Of a stretch of 64,000 nt of DNA, positions 28,401 to 35,300 are shown piece after piece. The stretch comes from Wenzhouxiangella limi (GTDB taxonomy: Bacteria > Pseudomonadota > Gammaproteobacteria > Xanthomonadales > Wenzhouxiangellaceae). The position numbers and the translations under genes were made by a program. The notes beneath the pieces are model-generated. The model saw nothing but the letters and a program-made list of their open reading frames with translations, made no database searches and was not told the origin of the DNA. The stretch lies in assembly GCF_010499265.1 (NCBI RefSeq), contig NZ_JAAGSC010000044.1, positions 279,266 through 343,265 on the forward strand. Reading direction: 5' to 3'. Position 1 is the first letter of the stretch. Each line of letters starts with the position of its first letter.

Positions 28401-28640
28401 ACCGAAGCCGTCGCCACCCGCATCCGCCCGATCATGATGTCGATGATCACCACCCTGTTCGGCCTGGCCCCGCTGGTGTTCCTGCCCGGCGAAGGCACCG
28501 AGCTCTACCGCGGTGTCGGCGTAATCGTGCTCACCGGCCTGCTGTTTGCCACCCTGGTCACGCTGACCTTCCTGCCGGCGCTACTGGTAACCGTGCTCAA
28601 GCTGGTGGGCGGCAATAGCCTGAGAAACGGTAGTGCATAA
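25482..28640 (+). CDS. RND-family efflux permease
   Basis: A 1052-residue proton-driven transporter with the twofold repeat of six spans plus large periplasmic loop. Start FEGIIRHGVIVTVVVLIVAVLGVLA is the first span. The proton-relay helix in the first half reads VGMTLDNSIVVLEAI, with a single Asp followed by Asn rather than the Asp-Asp of AcrB. PGATPQDVEKEI and the ADxRPIMMSM-like stretch near residue 985 (TRIRPIMMSMITTLFGLAPL) are typical. Substrate unknown; related pumps export hydrophobic compounds or, in some cases, lipids. No adjacent regulator. Confidence 0.92.
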   Translation: MFEGIIRHGVIVTVVVLIVAVLGVLAALRIPVQMIPDLEVRVVQVETRWPGATPQDVEKEILIEQEQYLRSIPGLERMISSASYGQASIDLEFPFGTDINEALIRVNNALSQVPSYPENVDEPRLEASSFSQNSFMFFRVVPLEGNPRELDMRLMFDFLDDNVRPRMERVEGVSQANIRGGAERQIRILIDPSALAERGVTLTEVRDALRVRNRDVSAGDIDLGKRRYLLRTIGRFDSLDEMENLIVARRGDSLVQLKDVAAVEEAHYEQRGLSFSNGRPSLSIAIDRTPGSNVIDIKRALLPVVDDINARVLNPAGMEMALISDDVRYVQASVANVWQNLILGALLATLVMFLFLRSFGATLVGVIGIPICTIAAFLGLLAAGRTINVISLAGVAFAVGMTLDNSIVVLEAIERRRREGVARARAALEGVRQVWPAVLASTLTTVLVFAPILFIQQEAGQLYSDIAIAISASILASMLVAITVVPTLSARLRFGYAGQTSSASPDSGLRDRLLGMVGWLIDSAPRRWATLGGVIVLVLGIIFTLTPPAEYLPEGEEPKTFARMFAPPGYNLAEMRAIGEQVEAYLLPYIGDDPERFERGEAPVPALAYMSMSISPDNIWLLAETVDPRQIDALMEVLTDYYRGFPGMRAFASRGSIISSNDGGTRSVNLDITGRDLADIYRVAQLAYDRAESLFDNPRLGSSPSSLSLDQPLVEIRPDWFRAAEMGLSAAEIGFTVAALTDGAFVDEYFRGDDKIDVFLFSQAGSEQRLDRIEDLPVYVPDTGVVPLGSLAEIVETVDTDAIRRLNGRRTVTLNIIPPRAVPLESALGIVEREVVDWLSREGHLGDDISLDISGASDQLMETRAALSGNYVVAIVLCLLVMVAIFRHWGWPFVILTAVPLGIAGGIGGLALLNWIGGMLPLLGLQAVSQPFDMITMLGFLILLGVVVNNPILLVDRTLANLRRGMTDEVEAVTEAVATRIRPIMMSMITTLFGLAPLVFLPGEGTELYRGVGVIVLTGLLFATLVTLTFLPALLVTVLKLVGGNSLRNGSA

Positions 28641-28746
28641 TACTGCGAAATGGTAGCGTTTGTGTAGGTGAAATGGTATCGTAAGGTCTGTCAAGCAATC
28701 AAGCAGGCCCTCAAGCACTTTCCTGTCGAACCGAGACTGATCGTCC

Positions 28747-30024
28747 TTGAACACGCATTACCTCAAACGAATCGTCGACCGGGAGCTAGACGAGCTGTTG
28801 CCCCAGCTGCCCGCCATTTCGCTGGAGGGCCCCAAAGGCGTCGGCAAGACCGAAACGGCCAGGCGTCGCGCCAACACGATTAACGAACTCGACGATCCAG
28901 CACAGCGCGCGATCGCCGAGGCCGATCCTTTGCGGCTGCTTTCCGGCCAGCCACCGATTCTGATCGACGAGTGGCAGCGAGTGCCCGCCAGCTGGGACAT
29001 CGTTCGCCGCGCCGTCGATGCCGCTTGCCCACCGTCAAGATTCTTGCTGACCAGCTCGGCCAGCCCCGCCACCGCGCCGTCCCATTCCGGCGCGGGTCGC
29101 ATCGTCACCGTCCGGATGCGACCGCTGTCGCTTGCCGAGCGCAAGCTGACGCAGCCGACGGTCAGCATGGGTGAACTGTTGCTCGGCAAGAGGCCCGGCC
29201 TGGATGGGTCGTGCCAAACGGGACTGGAGGACTATGTCGCAGAGATCGTTCAGTCCGGTCTGCCCGGTCTTCGCGGCTACTCCGGCCGCGCCTTGCGCGC
29301 TCAGCTCGACGGTTACCTGCATCGCATCATCGAGCGAGATTTCAAGGAGCAGGGCCTGACCGTACGCCGACCAGAGACGCTCAGACGCTGGTTGATCGCC
29401 TACGCCGCTGCCACGGCCACCTCTGCCAGCTTCGAGGCCATTCGCGATGCTGCAACGAGCGGTGAGGGGGACAAGCCGGCAAAAACCACGACGCAGCCCT
29501 GGCATGATGCCCTGGCGAGGCTCTGGGTTCTCGATCCCGTCCCCGCGTGGCTGCCGACGCAGAACGAACTCAATCGCCTGGCCCAGGCCCCGAAACATCA
29601 CCTGGCCGACCCGGCACTCGCCGTTCGCCTGCTGGGCCTGGATGCCGACGGACTGCTCGAGGGCAGCGAAACCGGGCCACGAGTGGCCCGTGGCGGATCA
29701 CTGCTTGGAAGATTGTTCGAATCGCTGGTCACGCTCAGCCTGCGGGTCTATGCCCAGGCCAACGAGGCCCAGGTCCGACACCTGCGCCTGCACGGCGGCC
29801 AGCGCGAAATCGACTTGATCATCGAGCGCCCCGATCGTCGTGTGCTGGCGCTGGAAGTCAAGCTCAGCCGGACGGTAGGTGACGACGATGTCAGGCAACT
29901 GCTGTGGCTCAGGGACCAGATCGGAGACCAGTTGCTCGACGCGCTTGTGGTCCACACCGGCCCCCAGGCCTATCGGCGCCGGGACGGTATCGGCGTGGTT
30001 CCGGCCGCATTGCTCACGGCATGA
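28747..30024 (+). CDS. AAA-like ATPase with C-terminal DUF4143 nuclease-like domain
   Basis: A 425-residue protein starting with TTG. P-loop GPKGVGKTETA near residue 30, Walker B PILIDEWQRVP near 75, sensor region RFLLTSSASP. The C-terminal domain contains GGQREIDLIIERPDRRVLALEVKLS, which has the D-x-(I/V)-E-x-K pattern of PD-(D/E)xK-like folds in DUF4143 proteins. These are common, poorly understood proteins of accessory regions, sometimes linked to toxin-antitoxin function. It is the first gene after the efflux operon and the left end of the accessory island. Confidence 0.85.
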   Translation: MNTHYLKRIVDRELDELLPQLPAISLEGPKGVGKTETARRRANTINELDDPAQRAIAEADPLRLLSGQPPILIDEWQRVPASWDIVRRAVDAACPPSRFLLTSSASPATAPSHSGAGRIVTVRMRPLSLAERKLTQPTVSMGELLLGKRPGLDGSCQTGLEDYVAEIVQSGLPGLRGYSGRALRAQLDGYLHRIIERDFKEQGLTVRRPETLRRWLIAYAAATATSASFEAIRDAATSGEGDKPAKTTTQPWHDALARLWVLDPVPAWLPTQNELNRLAQAPKHHLADPALAVRLLGLDADGLLEGSETGPRVARGGSLLGRLFESLVTLSLRVYAQANEAQVRHLRLHGGQREIDLIIERPDRRVLALEVKLSRTVGDDDVRQLLWLRDQIGDQLLDALVVHTGPQAYRRRDGIGVVPAALLTA

Positions 30025-30143
30025 ATCGTCCGACTGGTCTGGGCGTCACGGTCTGCAGCCTGCTGCTGCAGGCCAATTGGATCGAAGGGCAGGGGAGGTA
30101 GAATCCTGGCTTCGGCTCCAGGCGCTCGCCAGAATTTCCGATC

Positions 30144-31307
30144 ATGTTCATCCTCGACGAACCCTACGTATCGCCGCAGCTGCGGCGGGCGGCCACCCGG
30201 CTCGGTGCGCCCGTTCTCGACAACGCCTGTGCCCGGCGCGCGCTGCCCGGCGTGCAGCTCGTGGGCGACGACGACTTCGCCCGCCGTTACTTCGAGCAGG
30301 ATCATCCGCGGCTCTACACCAACTCCGAGAACGCGCTCGGCTGGATCCGGGATCATCTGGCCGGAAGCGAGCTCCCGGCGCAGATCGAGGTGCTGAAGGA
30401 CAAGGTCCGCTTCCGTGAACGCCTGGCCGATCTCGATCCGGCGTACCGTTTCGAGGAAGTCCGGCTGGACGCTCTCGACGCCGTCGACCCCACGAGCTTC
30501 GGCGGGCCCTTCGTCGCCAAGCCGGCGGTGGGTTTCTTCAGTCTCGGGGTGCAGATCGTGGAGGATCCCGGGGATTGGCCGGCCGCGGCCAAGCGTCTGC
30601 GTGCGGCGGCAGAGCGGTTTCGTGGCCTGTATCCCGACGCCGTGCTAGATCTAGATCGTTTCGTGCTCGAGCAGGTGATCGAGGGCGACGAGTTCGCGGT
30701 CGATGCCTATTACGACGACCAGGGCGCGGTTACGATCGTGAACGTGCTCGAACATCCTTTTGCGCACGGGGCCGATGTGAGTGATCGCGTGTACCGCGTG
30801 CGCCCGGCGGTGATCGAACGTACCCACGACGTGTTCGTGCAACACCTGAACGAGCTGGGGCGTCGCGCCGGCCTGCGCAAGGTGCCGATTCACGTGGAGT
30901 TTCGCATCGCCGAGGACGGCACGGTGCGCCCGATCGAGGCCAATCCGATGCGCTTCGGTGGCTGGTGCGCCGCCGACATCGCCTCGCACGGATGGGGCTT
31001 TTGTCCCTACACGGCGTTCCTGCAAGACAAGCGCCCCGACTGGCGTCGTCTGTGCGAAGAGCAATCGGGTTGGACCACCGCCCTGGTGGTGGCCGATCTG
31101 CCCGCCGACCTCGACCGCACGCGCGTGACCGCGATCGACTACGACGCCTTCACCGCGCGCTTCTCCCGTCCACTGGAGCTACGCCGCGTCGAGGATCCGC
31201 GCCACCCGGTCTTCGCCTTCCTCTTCGTGCGCGTGCGCGACGACGAGCTGGACCAGCTCGACGAGATTCTGCACGCTGACCTTACGAAGTACGTTCGGCT
31301 GGATTGA
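30144..31307 (+). CDS. ATP-grasp domain protein
   Basis: A 387-residue ATP-grasp ligase-type protein. Visible landmarks are FVAKPAVGFFSLGVQIV (ATP-binding loop), FVLEQVIEGDEFAVDAYYD, and HVEFRIAEDGTVRPIEANPMRFGGW, which carries the metal-binding Glu and Asn. Such enzymes couple a carboxylate to an amine or thiol through an acyl phosphate; the substrate here is unknown. The last 79 codons are duplicated 1798 bp downstream with 12 mismatches in 237 bases. No partner biosynthetic gene lies next to it. Confidence 0.88.
   Translation: MFILDEPYVSPQLRRAATRLGAPVLDNACARRALPGVQLVGDDDFARRYFEQDHPRLYTNSENALGWIRDHLAGSELPAQIEVLKDKVRFRERLADLDPAYRFEEVRLDALDAVDPTSFGGPFVAKPAVGFFSLGVQIVEDPGDWPAAAKRLRAAAERFRGLYPDAVLDLDRFVLEQVIEGDEFAVDAYYDDQGAVTIVNVLEHPFAHGADVSDRVYRVRPAVIERTHDVFVQHLNELGRRAGLRKVPIHVEFRIAEDGTVRPIEANPMRFGGWCAADIASHGWGFCPYTAFLQDKRPDWRRLCEEQSGWTTALVVADLPADLDRTRVTAIDYDAFTARFSRPLELRRVEDPRHPVFAFLFVRVRDDELDQLDEILHADLTKYVRLD
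31071..31307 (+). repeat. Direct repeat copy 1 (ATP-grasp 3' end)
   Basis: The 3' end of the ATP-grasp gene matches 32869-33105 over 237 bases without gaps and with 12 mismatches, about 95% identity. Similarity also continues about 15 bases past both stop codons. The two copies bracket the toxin-antitoxin and regulator block. Eight of the twelve changes are synonymous, so the copies diverged while under selection as protein. Confidence 0.9.
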
Positions 31308-31348
31308 TCGTTCGTGCTTGCGGGATAGGTGTTCGGGCTCTGCGTCCG

Positions 31349-31416
31349 AGTTTCGCAACCGAGCAAGCTGCAGGCGTAGTCAAAGCTACGGTGAGGAGTT
31401 GTGACCGAGCGAAACT
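31349..31416. repeat. Nested inverted repeat downstream of the ATP-grasp gene
   Basis: An outer pair AGTTTCGC (31349-31356) and GCGAAACT (31409-31416) encloses an inner hairpin CGTAG-tcaaag-CTACG (31375-31390). It lies in the 165-bp gap between the ATP-grasp stop and the higA stop, a place for a two-way terminator. There is no U-tract; it could also be an end of a mobile element. Confidence 0.5.
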
Positions 31417-31472
31417 TTGAAGACGCGGGGGCTGACGGCGCCGCAGTAGAAGGGATGGTGAATAAGGCGGGG

Positions 31473-31862
31473 TTAAGCGGATTCTACGCGTTCATTCCGT
31501 TTATCCTCGGCCTCCCGAATCAGGACGTCGGCAGGAATATCGAACTGCCGGTGCAAGCGCCGGATCATGGCGACCGAAAGACTGCGTTTTCCGTTAAGCA
31601 CTTCATAGACCCTGTTGCTTCGACCGATCGCAGGCACGAGGTCGTCAACGGTCAGGCCCTGCTGCTCCATTCGAAACTTGATGGCCTCGACCGGGTCGGG
31701 ATAATCCATCGGATAATGGCGAGCCTCGTAGGCTTGCACCAGTGTAACCAGCACATCAAGGCGATCACCTTCGGGCGTATCTGCTTTCGAGCCCATCAAG
31801 CCTTCGATCTCGCGCAGGGTCGCGCGGTAGTCGGCTTCGCTCTTGATCGGTTTGATATCCAT
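31473..31862 (-). CDS. higA: HigA-type antitoxin
   Basis: A 129-residue antitoxin with an N-terminal region like E. coli HigA (IKSEADYRATLREIEGLMGSKADTPEGDRLDVL) and a C-terminal helix-turn-helix (GLTVDDLVPAIGRSNRVYEVLNGKRSLSVAMIRRLHRQF). It would bind and silence the upstream toxin and repress the pair. 12 bp separate it from the toxin stop; toxin-first order is typical of higBA. Base composition is lower in GC than the flanking genes, suggesting acquisition. Confidence 0.92.
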   Translation of the reverse strand: MDIKPIKSEADYRATLREIEGLMGSKADTPEGDRLDVLVTLVQAYEARHYPMDYPDPVEAIKFRMEQQGLTVDDLVPAIGRSNRVYEVLNGKRSLSVAMIRRLHRQFDIPADVLIREAEDKRNERVESA

Positions 31863-31874
31863 GCCTATGTCCTC

Positions 31875-32177
31875 TCAAATCGTTTGGGCGTCTATGGCGT
31901 CGTATTGGGCGTGGGTTCCGATAAAACGGATATAGACCACCCGGTACGCGTAGTTGATCCAGACCACCAACCGATACTTGTTGCCGGCGATGTTGAAAAC
32001 CACACGGCCGTCCTGCAGGATGCTTGCGCTGGAAAACTTCGCTTTCACGTCGGCAGGCGACGACCAGTCCGCGTTGCAGACCTCTCGGTACCAGGCCATC
32101 ACCGCCTTTTCGGCATCCCGGTACTCGGGAGAATCCTCCCAGAACGCCTTGAGTGTCGATAACGCGATAACCCGCAT
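31875..32177 (-). CDS. higB: HigB-type toxin (mRNA interferase)
   Basis: A 100-residue toxin: MRVIALSTLKAFWEDSPEYRDAEKAVMAWY, then DVKAKFSSASILQDGRVVFNIAGNKYRLVVWINYAYRVVYIRFIGTHAQYD, which matches the E. coli HigB layout, with the closing T-H-x-x-Y-D. It would cleave mRNA at the ribosome. An ATG at 32177 is chosen; the frame upstream runs through the promoter palindromes. First gene of the higBA operon. Confidence 0.92.
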   Translation of the reverse strand: MRVIALSTLKAFWEDSPEYRDAEKAVMAWYREVCNADWSSPADVKAKFSSASILQDGRVVFNIAGNKYRLVVWINYAYRVVYIRFIGTHAQYDAIDAQTI

Positions 32178-32183
32178 TGATGG

Positions 32184-32218
32184 ATTATAGTCCCAATTTG
32201 GGACCCATGCAATGGGTC
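32184..32218 (-). promoter_or_regulatory. higBA promoter with two palindromic operators
   Basis: On the minus strand there is a perfect TATAAT (32184-32189) seven bases before the higB start, which would give a very short leader. Two perfect inverted repeats overlap the promoter: arms GTCCCAA/TTGGGAC with one central base (32190-32204) and arms GACCCAT/ATGGGTC with three central bases (32202-32218). They cover the spacer and the -35 region, the expected site for HigA autorepression. Confidence 0.75.
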
Positions 32219-32261
32219 GCAAGTTGTGACGCAAGCCTTTTCCACGATTTCGAAGTTGGGG

Positions 32262-32792
32262 TTAACTTGCCGAATCATGGTCGCTCAAGCGCAACTTCAG
32301 CTCTTCTGCGGCAGCGGCACACTCGCGAGCGCGTCCGCCTCGGATTGCATCGACCAGCACCAGTAACTCATATAGCGCCGGATCCGCGCGAGCGGCGCCG
32401 GGCGCCAGCTTGTAAAGCGGCGCAAAGGCCATGCCACGAACGCTGCCTTCGGGGTCAGGCCAGACCGGCGGGGGATCGCCCGAATCGGGGAAATGGGCGT
32501 CCAGCGGCGGCGCAGCGTGGGCGGTCGGCATGCCACGGGTCAACTCACCCCTTTCAGGAAAGAAAACGTATTTCAGCCCGTGCAGGATGAACTCCTGCAA
32601 AGCCGGACGGTTTGGCACGATGGATCCGTTACTGCGCACTGCCAGTCCAGCAGCGAGCGCGCGCTGGACCGCGGAATGCAACTGCGAGACGCTTATCCCC
32701 AGTTCCTCGGCGAGGCCGGCATAGGTCCACGACCGGTCGGACATCGCAATAAGCTTAAGCATGACCATCAGATCTTGGGGCTTGAGCTGCAT
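32262..32792 (-). CDS. Winged-helix regulator of unknown role
   Basis: A 176-residue protein. The N-terminal part (about 1-60) is a winged helix: LMVMLKLIAMSDRSWTYAGLAEELGISVSQLHSAVQRALAAGLA. The middle reads VPNRPALQEFILHGLKYVFFPERGELTRGMPTAHAAPPL, and the end is helical. I do not know a characterised member. It is on the same strand as higBA, 27 bp past its promoter, and has its own palindrome just upstream. Such proteins are often found singly or beside nucleotidyltransferase-type genes in accessory DNA; none is present here, so a former partner may have been lost. Confidence 0.75.
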   Translation of the reverse strand: MQLKPQDLMVMLKLIAMSDRSWTYAGLAEELGISVSQLHSAVQRALAAGLAVRSNGSIVPNRPALQEFILHGLKYVFFPERGELTRGMPTAHAAPPLDAHFPDSGDPPPVWPDPEGSVRGMAFAPLYKLAPGAARADPALYELLVLVDAIRGGRARECAAAAEELKLRLSDHDSAS

Positions 32793-32804
32793 GATTTTTC
32801 TATA

Positions 32805-32819
32805 TTCTAGAATCTAGAA
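32805..32819 (-). promoter_or_regulatory. Perfect palindrome and promoter upstream of the winged-helix gene
   Basis: TTCTAGAATCTAGAA is a perfect inverted repeat (7-bp arms, one central base) ending 13 bases before the start codon. On the minus strand it overlaps a TATAGA -10-like hexamer in the same AT-rich patch. This is the natural candidate for autoregulation by the winged-helix protein. Confidence 0.65.
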
Positions 32820-32868
32820 AAAAGAATGCCCTAGCCACGGGGCTGTGTCAAGCGGGGAGCAGGCGGGC

Positions 32869-33105
32869 TGGACCACCGCCCTCGTGGTGGCCGATCTGCC
32901 CGCCGATCTCGACCGCACGCGCGTGAGCGCGATCGACTACGCCGCCTTCACCGCGCGCTTCTCCGGTCCGCTGGAGCTGCGCCGCATCGAGGATCCGCGC
33001 CACCCGGTCTTCGCCTTCCTCTTCGTGCGCGTGCGCGACGACGAGCTCGACCAGCTCGACGAGATTCTGCACGCCGACCTCACGAAGTACGTCCGGCTGG
33101 ATTGA
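32869..33105 (+). pseudogene. Truncated second copy of the ATP-grasp 3' end
   Basis: Encodes only the last 79 residues of an ATP-grasp protein, starting WTTALVVADLPADLDRTR and ending KYVRLD. It has four amino-acid differences from the intact copy and lacks all of the ATP-binding domain. An in-frame GTG at 32845 could start a short peptide, but there is no reason to think it is used. It is the remnant of a diverged allele or paralogue, left by the insertion or rearrangement that brought in the higBA block. Confidence 0.88.
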
Positions 33106-33179
33106 TCGTCGGTGCTTGCGACCGGTAGGGGCCAGGGGCGATCCAATACGGGATCAGATCACTTGCCCGTGTCCCAAGG

Positions 33180-33518
33180 TCAAGCCGCTTTCTCGCTGAG
33201 CGCCTGCAAACGACTGAAGGTATCCGGATACTTGCGGACCATGAGTATCAGCGCCGCTGCCTGAGGGTTTGGACGGGCGCGACCCTGTTCCCAGTTTTCA
33301 AGGGTGCGGGCGGAAATGCGCATACGCCGAGCGAAGACCGCTCGTGAAACACAGAGCTGCTCTCTGGTTTGTCGAATGGTTTCGGCATCGATTGACAGGG
33401 GTGGGAGTTCATCGACTTCGTGGGTTCGCAGCGTGGCTATGCCTTCGCGCTCCTGACGCATCGCATCGACGCCGGCCATCAACTCGTCGAATAGTTCGCG
33501 TTTTTTCTTCGTCATCAT
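33180..33518 (-). CDS. Antitoxin, Xre/HigA2-like
   Basis: A 112-residue helix-turn-helix protein. The C-terminal half (ETIRQTREQLCVSRAVFARRMRISARTLENWEQGRARPNPQAAALI) is a typical Xre-family DNA-binding domain of MqsA/HigA2-type antitoxins. The N-terminal 45 residues would contact the toxin. The gene follows the toxin by 11 bp in toxin-first order. It closes a four-gene minus-strand run MazG, HNH, toxin, antitoxin. Confidence 0.9.
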   Translation of the reverse strand: MMTKKKRELFDELMAGVDAMRQEREGIATLRTHEVDELPPLSIDAETIRQTREQLCVSRAVFARRMRISARTLENWEQGRARPNPQAAALILMVRKYPDTFSRLQALSEKAA

Positions 33519-33529
33519 CGCCTCCGGAA

Positions 33530-33823
33530 TTAAAGTTCAGCCTGAATGGCTTGCTTCAGTGCTTTTTTCTGATAGGCGGTGAGGTCCGTGGCCTCATCCT
33601 TGTCGTAGATGGTGAACATCCAAATCTGGTGATCTTCGTTCAAGTAGTAGTAAATCACGCGCAGACCGCCGCGCTTGCCTTTGCCCCTTCGTGGATCCAT
33701 CCATCGTATTTTTCGGAACCCGCCGGTCCCTGGCATTAGTTCGCCGCCCTCTGGATTGGATGCCAGCGCCTGCTGCAGGTCAGAATACGTTATCTGCGTA
33801 TATTTCAACAGATAGATACTCAC
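33530..33823 (-). CDS. RelE/HigB2-like toxin
   Basis: A 97-residue toxin. LQQALASNPEGGELMPGTGGFRKIRW followed by GKGKRGGLRVIYYYLNEDHQIWMFTIYDKDEATDLTAYQKKALKQAI is the standard pattern of the HigB2/RelE-like family, including the basic GKRGG segment thought to face RNA. The GTG start is 26 bp after the HNH stop; the frame stays open further upstream, so the exact start is not certain. Likely an mRNA interferase acting with the adjacent antitoxin. Confidence 0.9.
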   Translation of the reverse strand: MSIYLLKYTQITYSDLQQALASNPEGGELMPGTGGFRKIRWMDPRRGKGKRGGLRVIYYYLNEDHQIWMFTIYDKDEATDLTAYQKKALKQAIQAEL

Positions 33824-33849
33824 CAGCGGCTCATTGGAAAGCGCGCCGG

Positions 33850-34767
33850 TCAGGGTCGGAAAACCTGTTCATTGTGCCAGCCGAGATAGCTGGTATCGGG
33901 TTTCTCGGCCGGGTCGTTCGGCTCGACCTTCAGCTTTTCGCCATGAAAGCGGTAGTAGTCCCGGCCATTTTCAAACTCCTCCCTGATCCGTCGGCTGACT
34001 TCAATCCGATGCTCAGCAGTCACCGTTAGATAGCCCGCGTCAAACAATCGATGTAGATCGGAGCGCAGTAACAGGCCGTTTTCGGTGCGATTGGGGCCGG
34101 ATTCGGCATAGGGTTTGATGTGGGCGGCCTCAAGCGCCGGCAGAGTGCGTTCGCCGGAGATGGCGCATTTTCTTTGATAGGCGTCGGTCACCAGTGACCG
34201 GAAGGCGCCTTGGCCGAGGCGGCCGCGGATGATTCGCAGGGGTCGTTGTGGGTCATCGGAGGGGTTAAGCAGCTCGTCGGTTTCTGCTACGCCATGCATC
34301 CGCTCGCGCACGGCATCGAGCAGCTTGGCTCCTTCCAGCGAATCGCTTTCGTAGCCCTTGCCTCGAACGATATTCTTTGACCAGTCTGCTGGGGTGGGTA
34401 TCCAGCGCTCTTTGGGAAAGAAAAACGGCTGGGCCAGAATGCAGCAGCCGATTTCGTCGGCTGGATGAATTTCGGGCCGCAGCGAGCGGAGGATATTCAG
34501 GAGCTGGGGCAGGCTTTCGACGCCGTTTTTCTGACCGAAGGCATCCCAGGCCAGCATCAGCGGCAGGCGAGTAAAGCGAACGAAAAAACCGCCGCCGACG
34601 ATGAAATTGTTCGGGCTTTTAAGCTTAAAAAGGAACAGCCCGGCTTCGGGCAGGGCCTTGAACCCTGATCCACCCGGCATCCAGAAATTGACTTCGTCGG
34701 GCTTTTGCGCGGCCAGATAGTGAAACCATCTGGAATCCGTGACCCCGATATAGAGTTTTCCGGTCAA
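33850..34767 (-). CDS. HNH_2 endonuclease with N-terminal PUA/EVE-like domain
   Basis: About 305 residues from a TTG start at 34767 (LTGKLYIGVTDSRWFHYL). A GTG-initiated longer frame would overlap the MazG gene by 140 bp, so I reject it. The N-terminal domain (VNFWMPGG, LFLFKLKSPNNFIVGGGFFVRF) has the look of a PUA/EVE-like fold, which in nucleases reads modified bases. The C-terminal domain is an HNH_2 nuclease: RKCAISGERTLPALEAAHIKPYAESGPNRTENGLLL and LHRLFDAGYLTV. A modification-dependent restriction role is plausible but not proven. Confidence 0.82.
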   Translation of the reverse strand: MTGKLYIGVTDSRWFHYLAAQKPDEVNFWMPGGSGFKALPEAGLFLFKLKSPNNFIVGGGFFVRFTRLPLMLAWDAFGQKNGVESLPQLLNILRSLRPEIHPADEIGCCILAQPFFFPKERWIPTPADWSKNIVRGKGYESDSLEGAKLLDAVRERMHGVAETDELLNPSDDPQRPLRIIRGRLGQGAFRSLVTDAYQRKCAISGERTLPALEAAHIKPYAESGPNRTENGLLLRSDLHRLFDAGYLTVTAEHRIEVSRRIREEFENGRDYYRFHGEKLKVEPNDPAEKPDTSYLGWHNEQVFRP

Positions 34768-34795
34768 GTTGGTGCCCCCAGTGCGCCCTACCGGA

Positions 34796-35197
34796 TTATG
34801 GCTTTTTTGGTCGACTTTCGCCAGTTGGGCTTCCAACCGATTGATATGCAGTGTATTTTGCCGCGCTGCCGCGAGCCTGGTCGGCAGGGTACTTGGCGGC
34901 GTTGAGCGCCATTTTTCGCGCCACCGCCGGCCCAATCTCTAAGCCCAAGCGATCGGCGAGGGCGGCCAGGTAGATCTGCACATCGGCGATTTCGTGGGCC
35001 ACTTCTTCGAACTGCTCAGGCGAGAGTTCGGCGCTCTGCTCGCCCGTCAGCCACTGAAAGTGCTCCAACAGTTCGCCGACCTCGCCGGCCAGCGCCATGG
35101 CCAGGTTCTTGGGTGTATGGAATTGCGCCCAGTCGCGCTCGGCGACAAAGGCGCGGAATTCGGACTGAAAATTCTCCAGTTCAGGCCATTCGGGCAT
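34796..35197 (-). CDS. MazG-like nucleotide pyrophosphohydrolase
   Basis: A 133-residue single-domain MazG-type enzyme that would hydrolyse nucleoside triphosphates to monophosphates. The metal-binding motif is GEVGELLEHFQW followed by FEEVAHEIADVQIYLAALADRLG, the EExxE...ExxD pattern. The family usually ends near ARGSAKKYT; this one continues about 17 residues further. It heads the minus-strand run and is divergent from the second HNH gene. Related small MazG proteins occur in phages and defence loci. Confidence 0.9.
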   Translation of the reverse strand: MPEWPELENFQSEFRAFVAERDWAQFHTPKNLAMALAGEVGELLEHFQWLTGEQSAELSPEQFEEVAHEIADVQIYLAALADRLGLEIGPAVARKMALNAAKYPADQARGSAAKYTAYQSVGSPTGESRPKKP

Positions 35198-35300
35198 ATC
35201 AGGCTCCGGCGCGGGTTTTGCGTCGATTGTTGATGCTTCTCAGCCTTGGTGCAAGCGCTTTGGTCTGTTCGGCGCACATGGCCCCGGGTATCCTGGTGCC

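Noticed and set aside
28641-28746. Short repeated GAAATGGTA motif between the RND and DUF4143 genes
   Set aside because: Only two imperfect copies; too little to call a repeat or operator.
34768-34935. N-terminal extension of the minus-strand HNH gene
   Set aside because: It would overlap the MazG gene by 140 bp and encodes a basic, family-unlike leader; the TTG at 34767 precedes the conserved domain.
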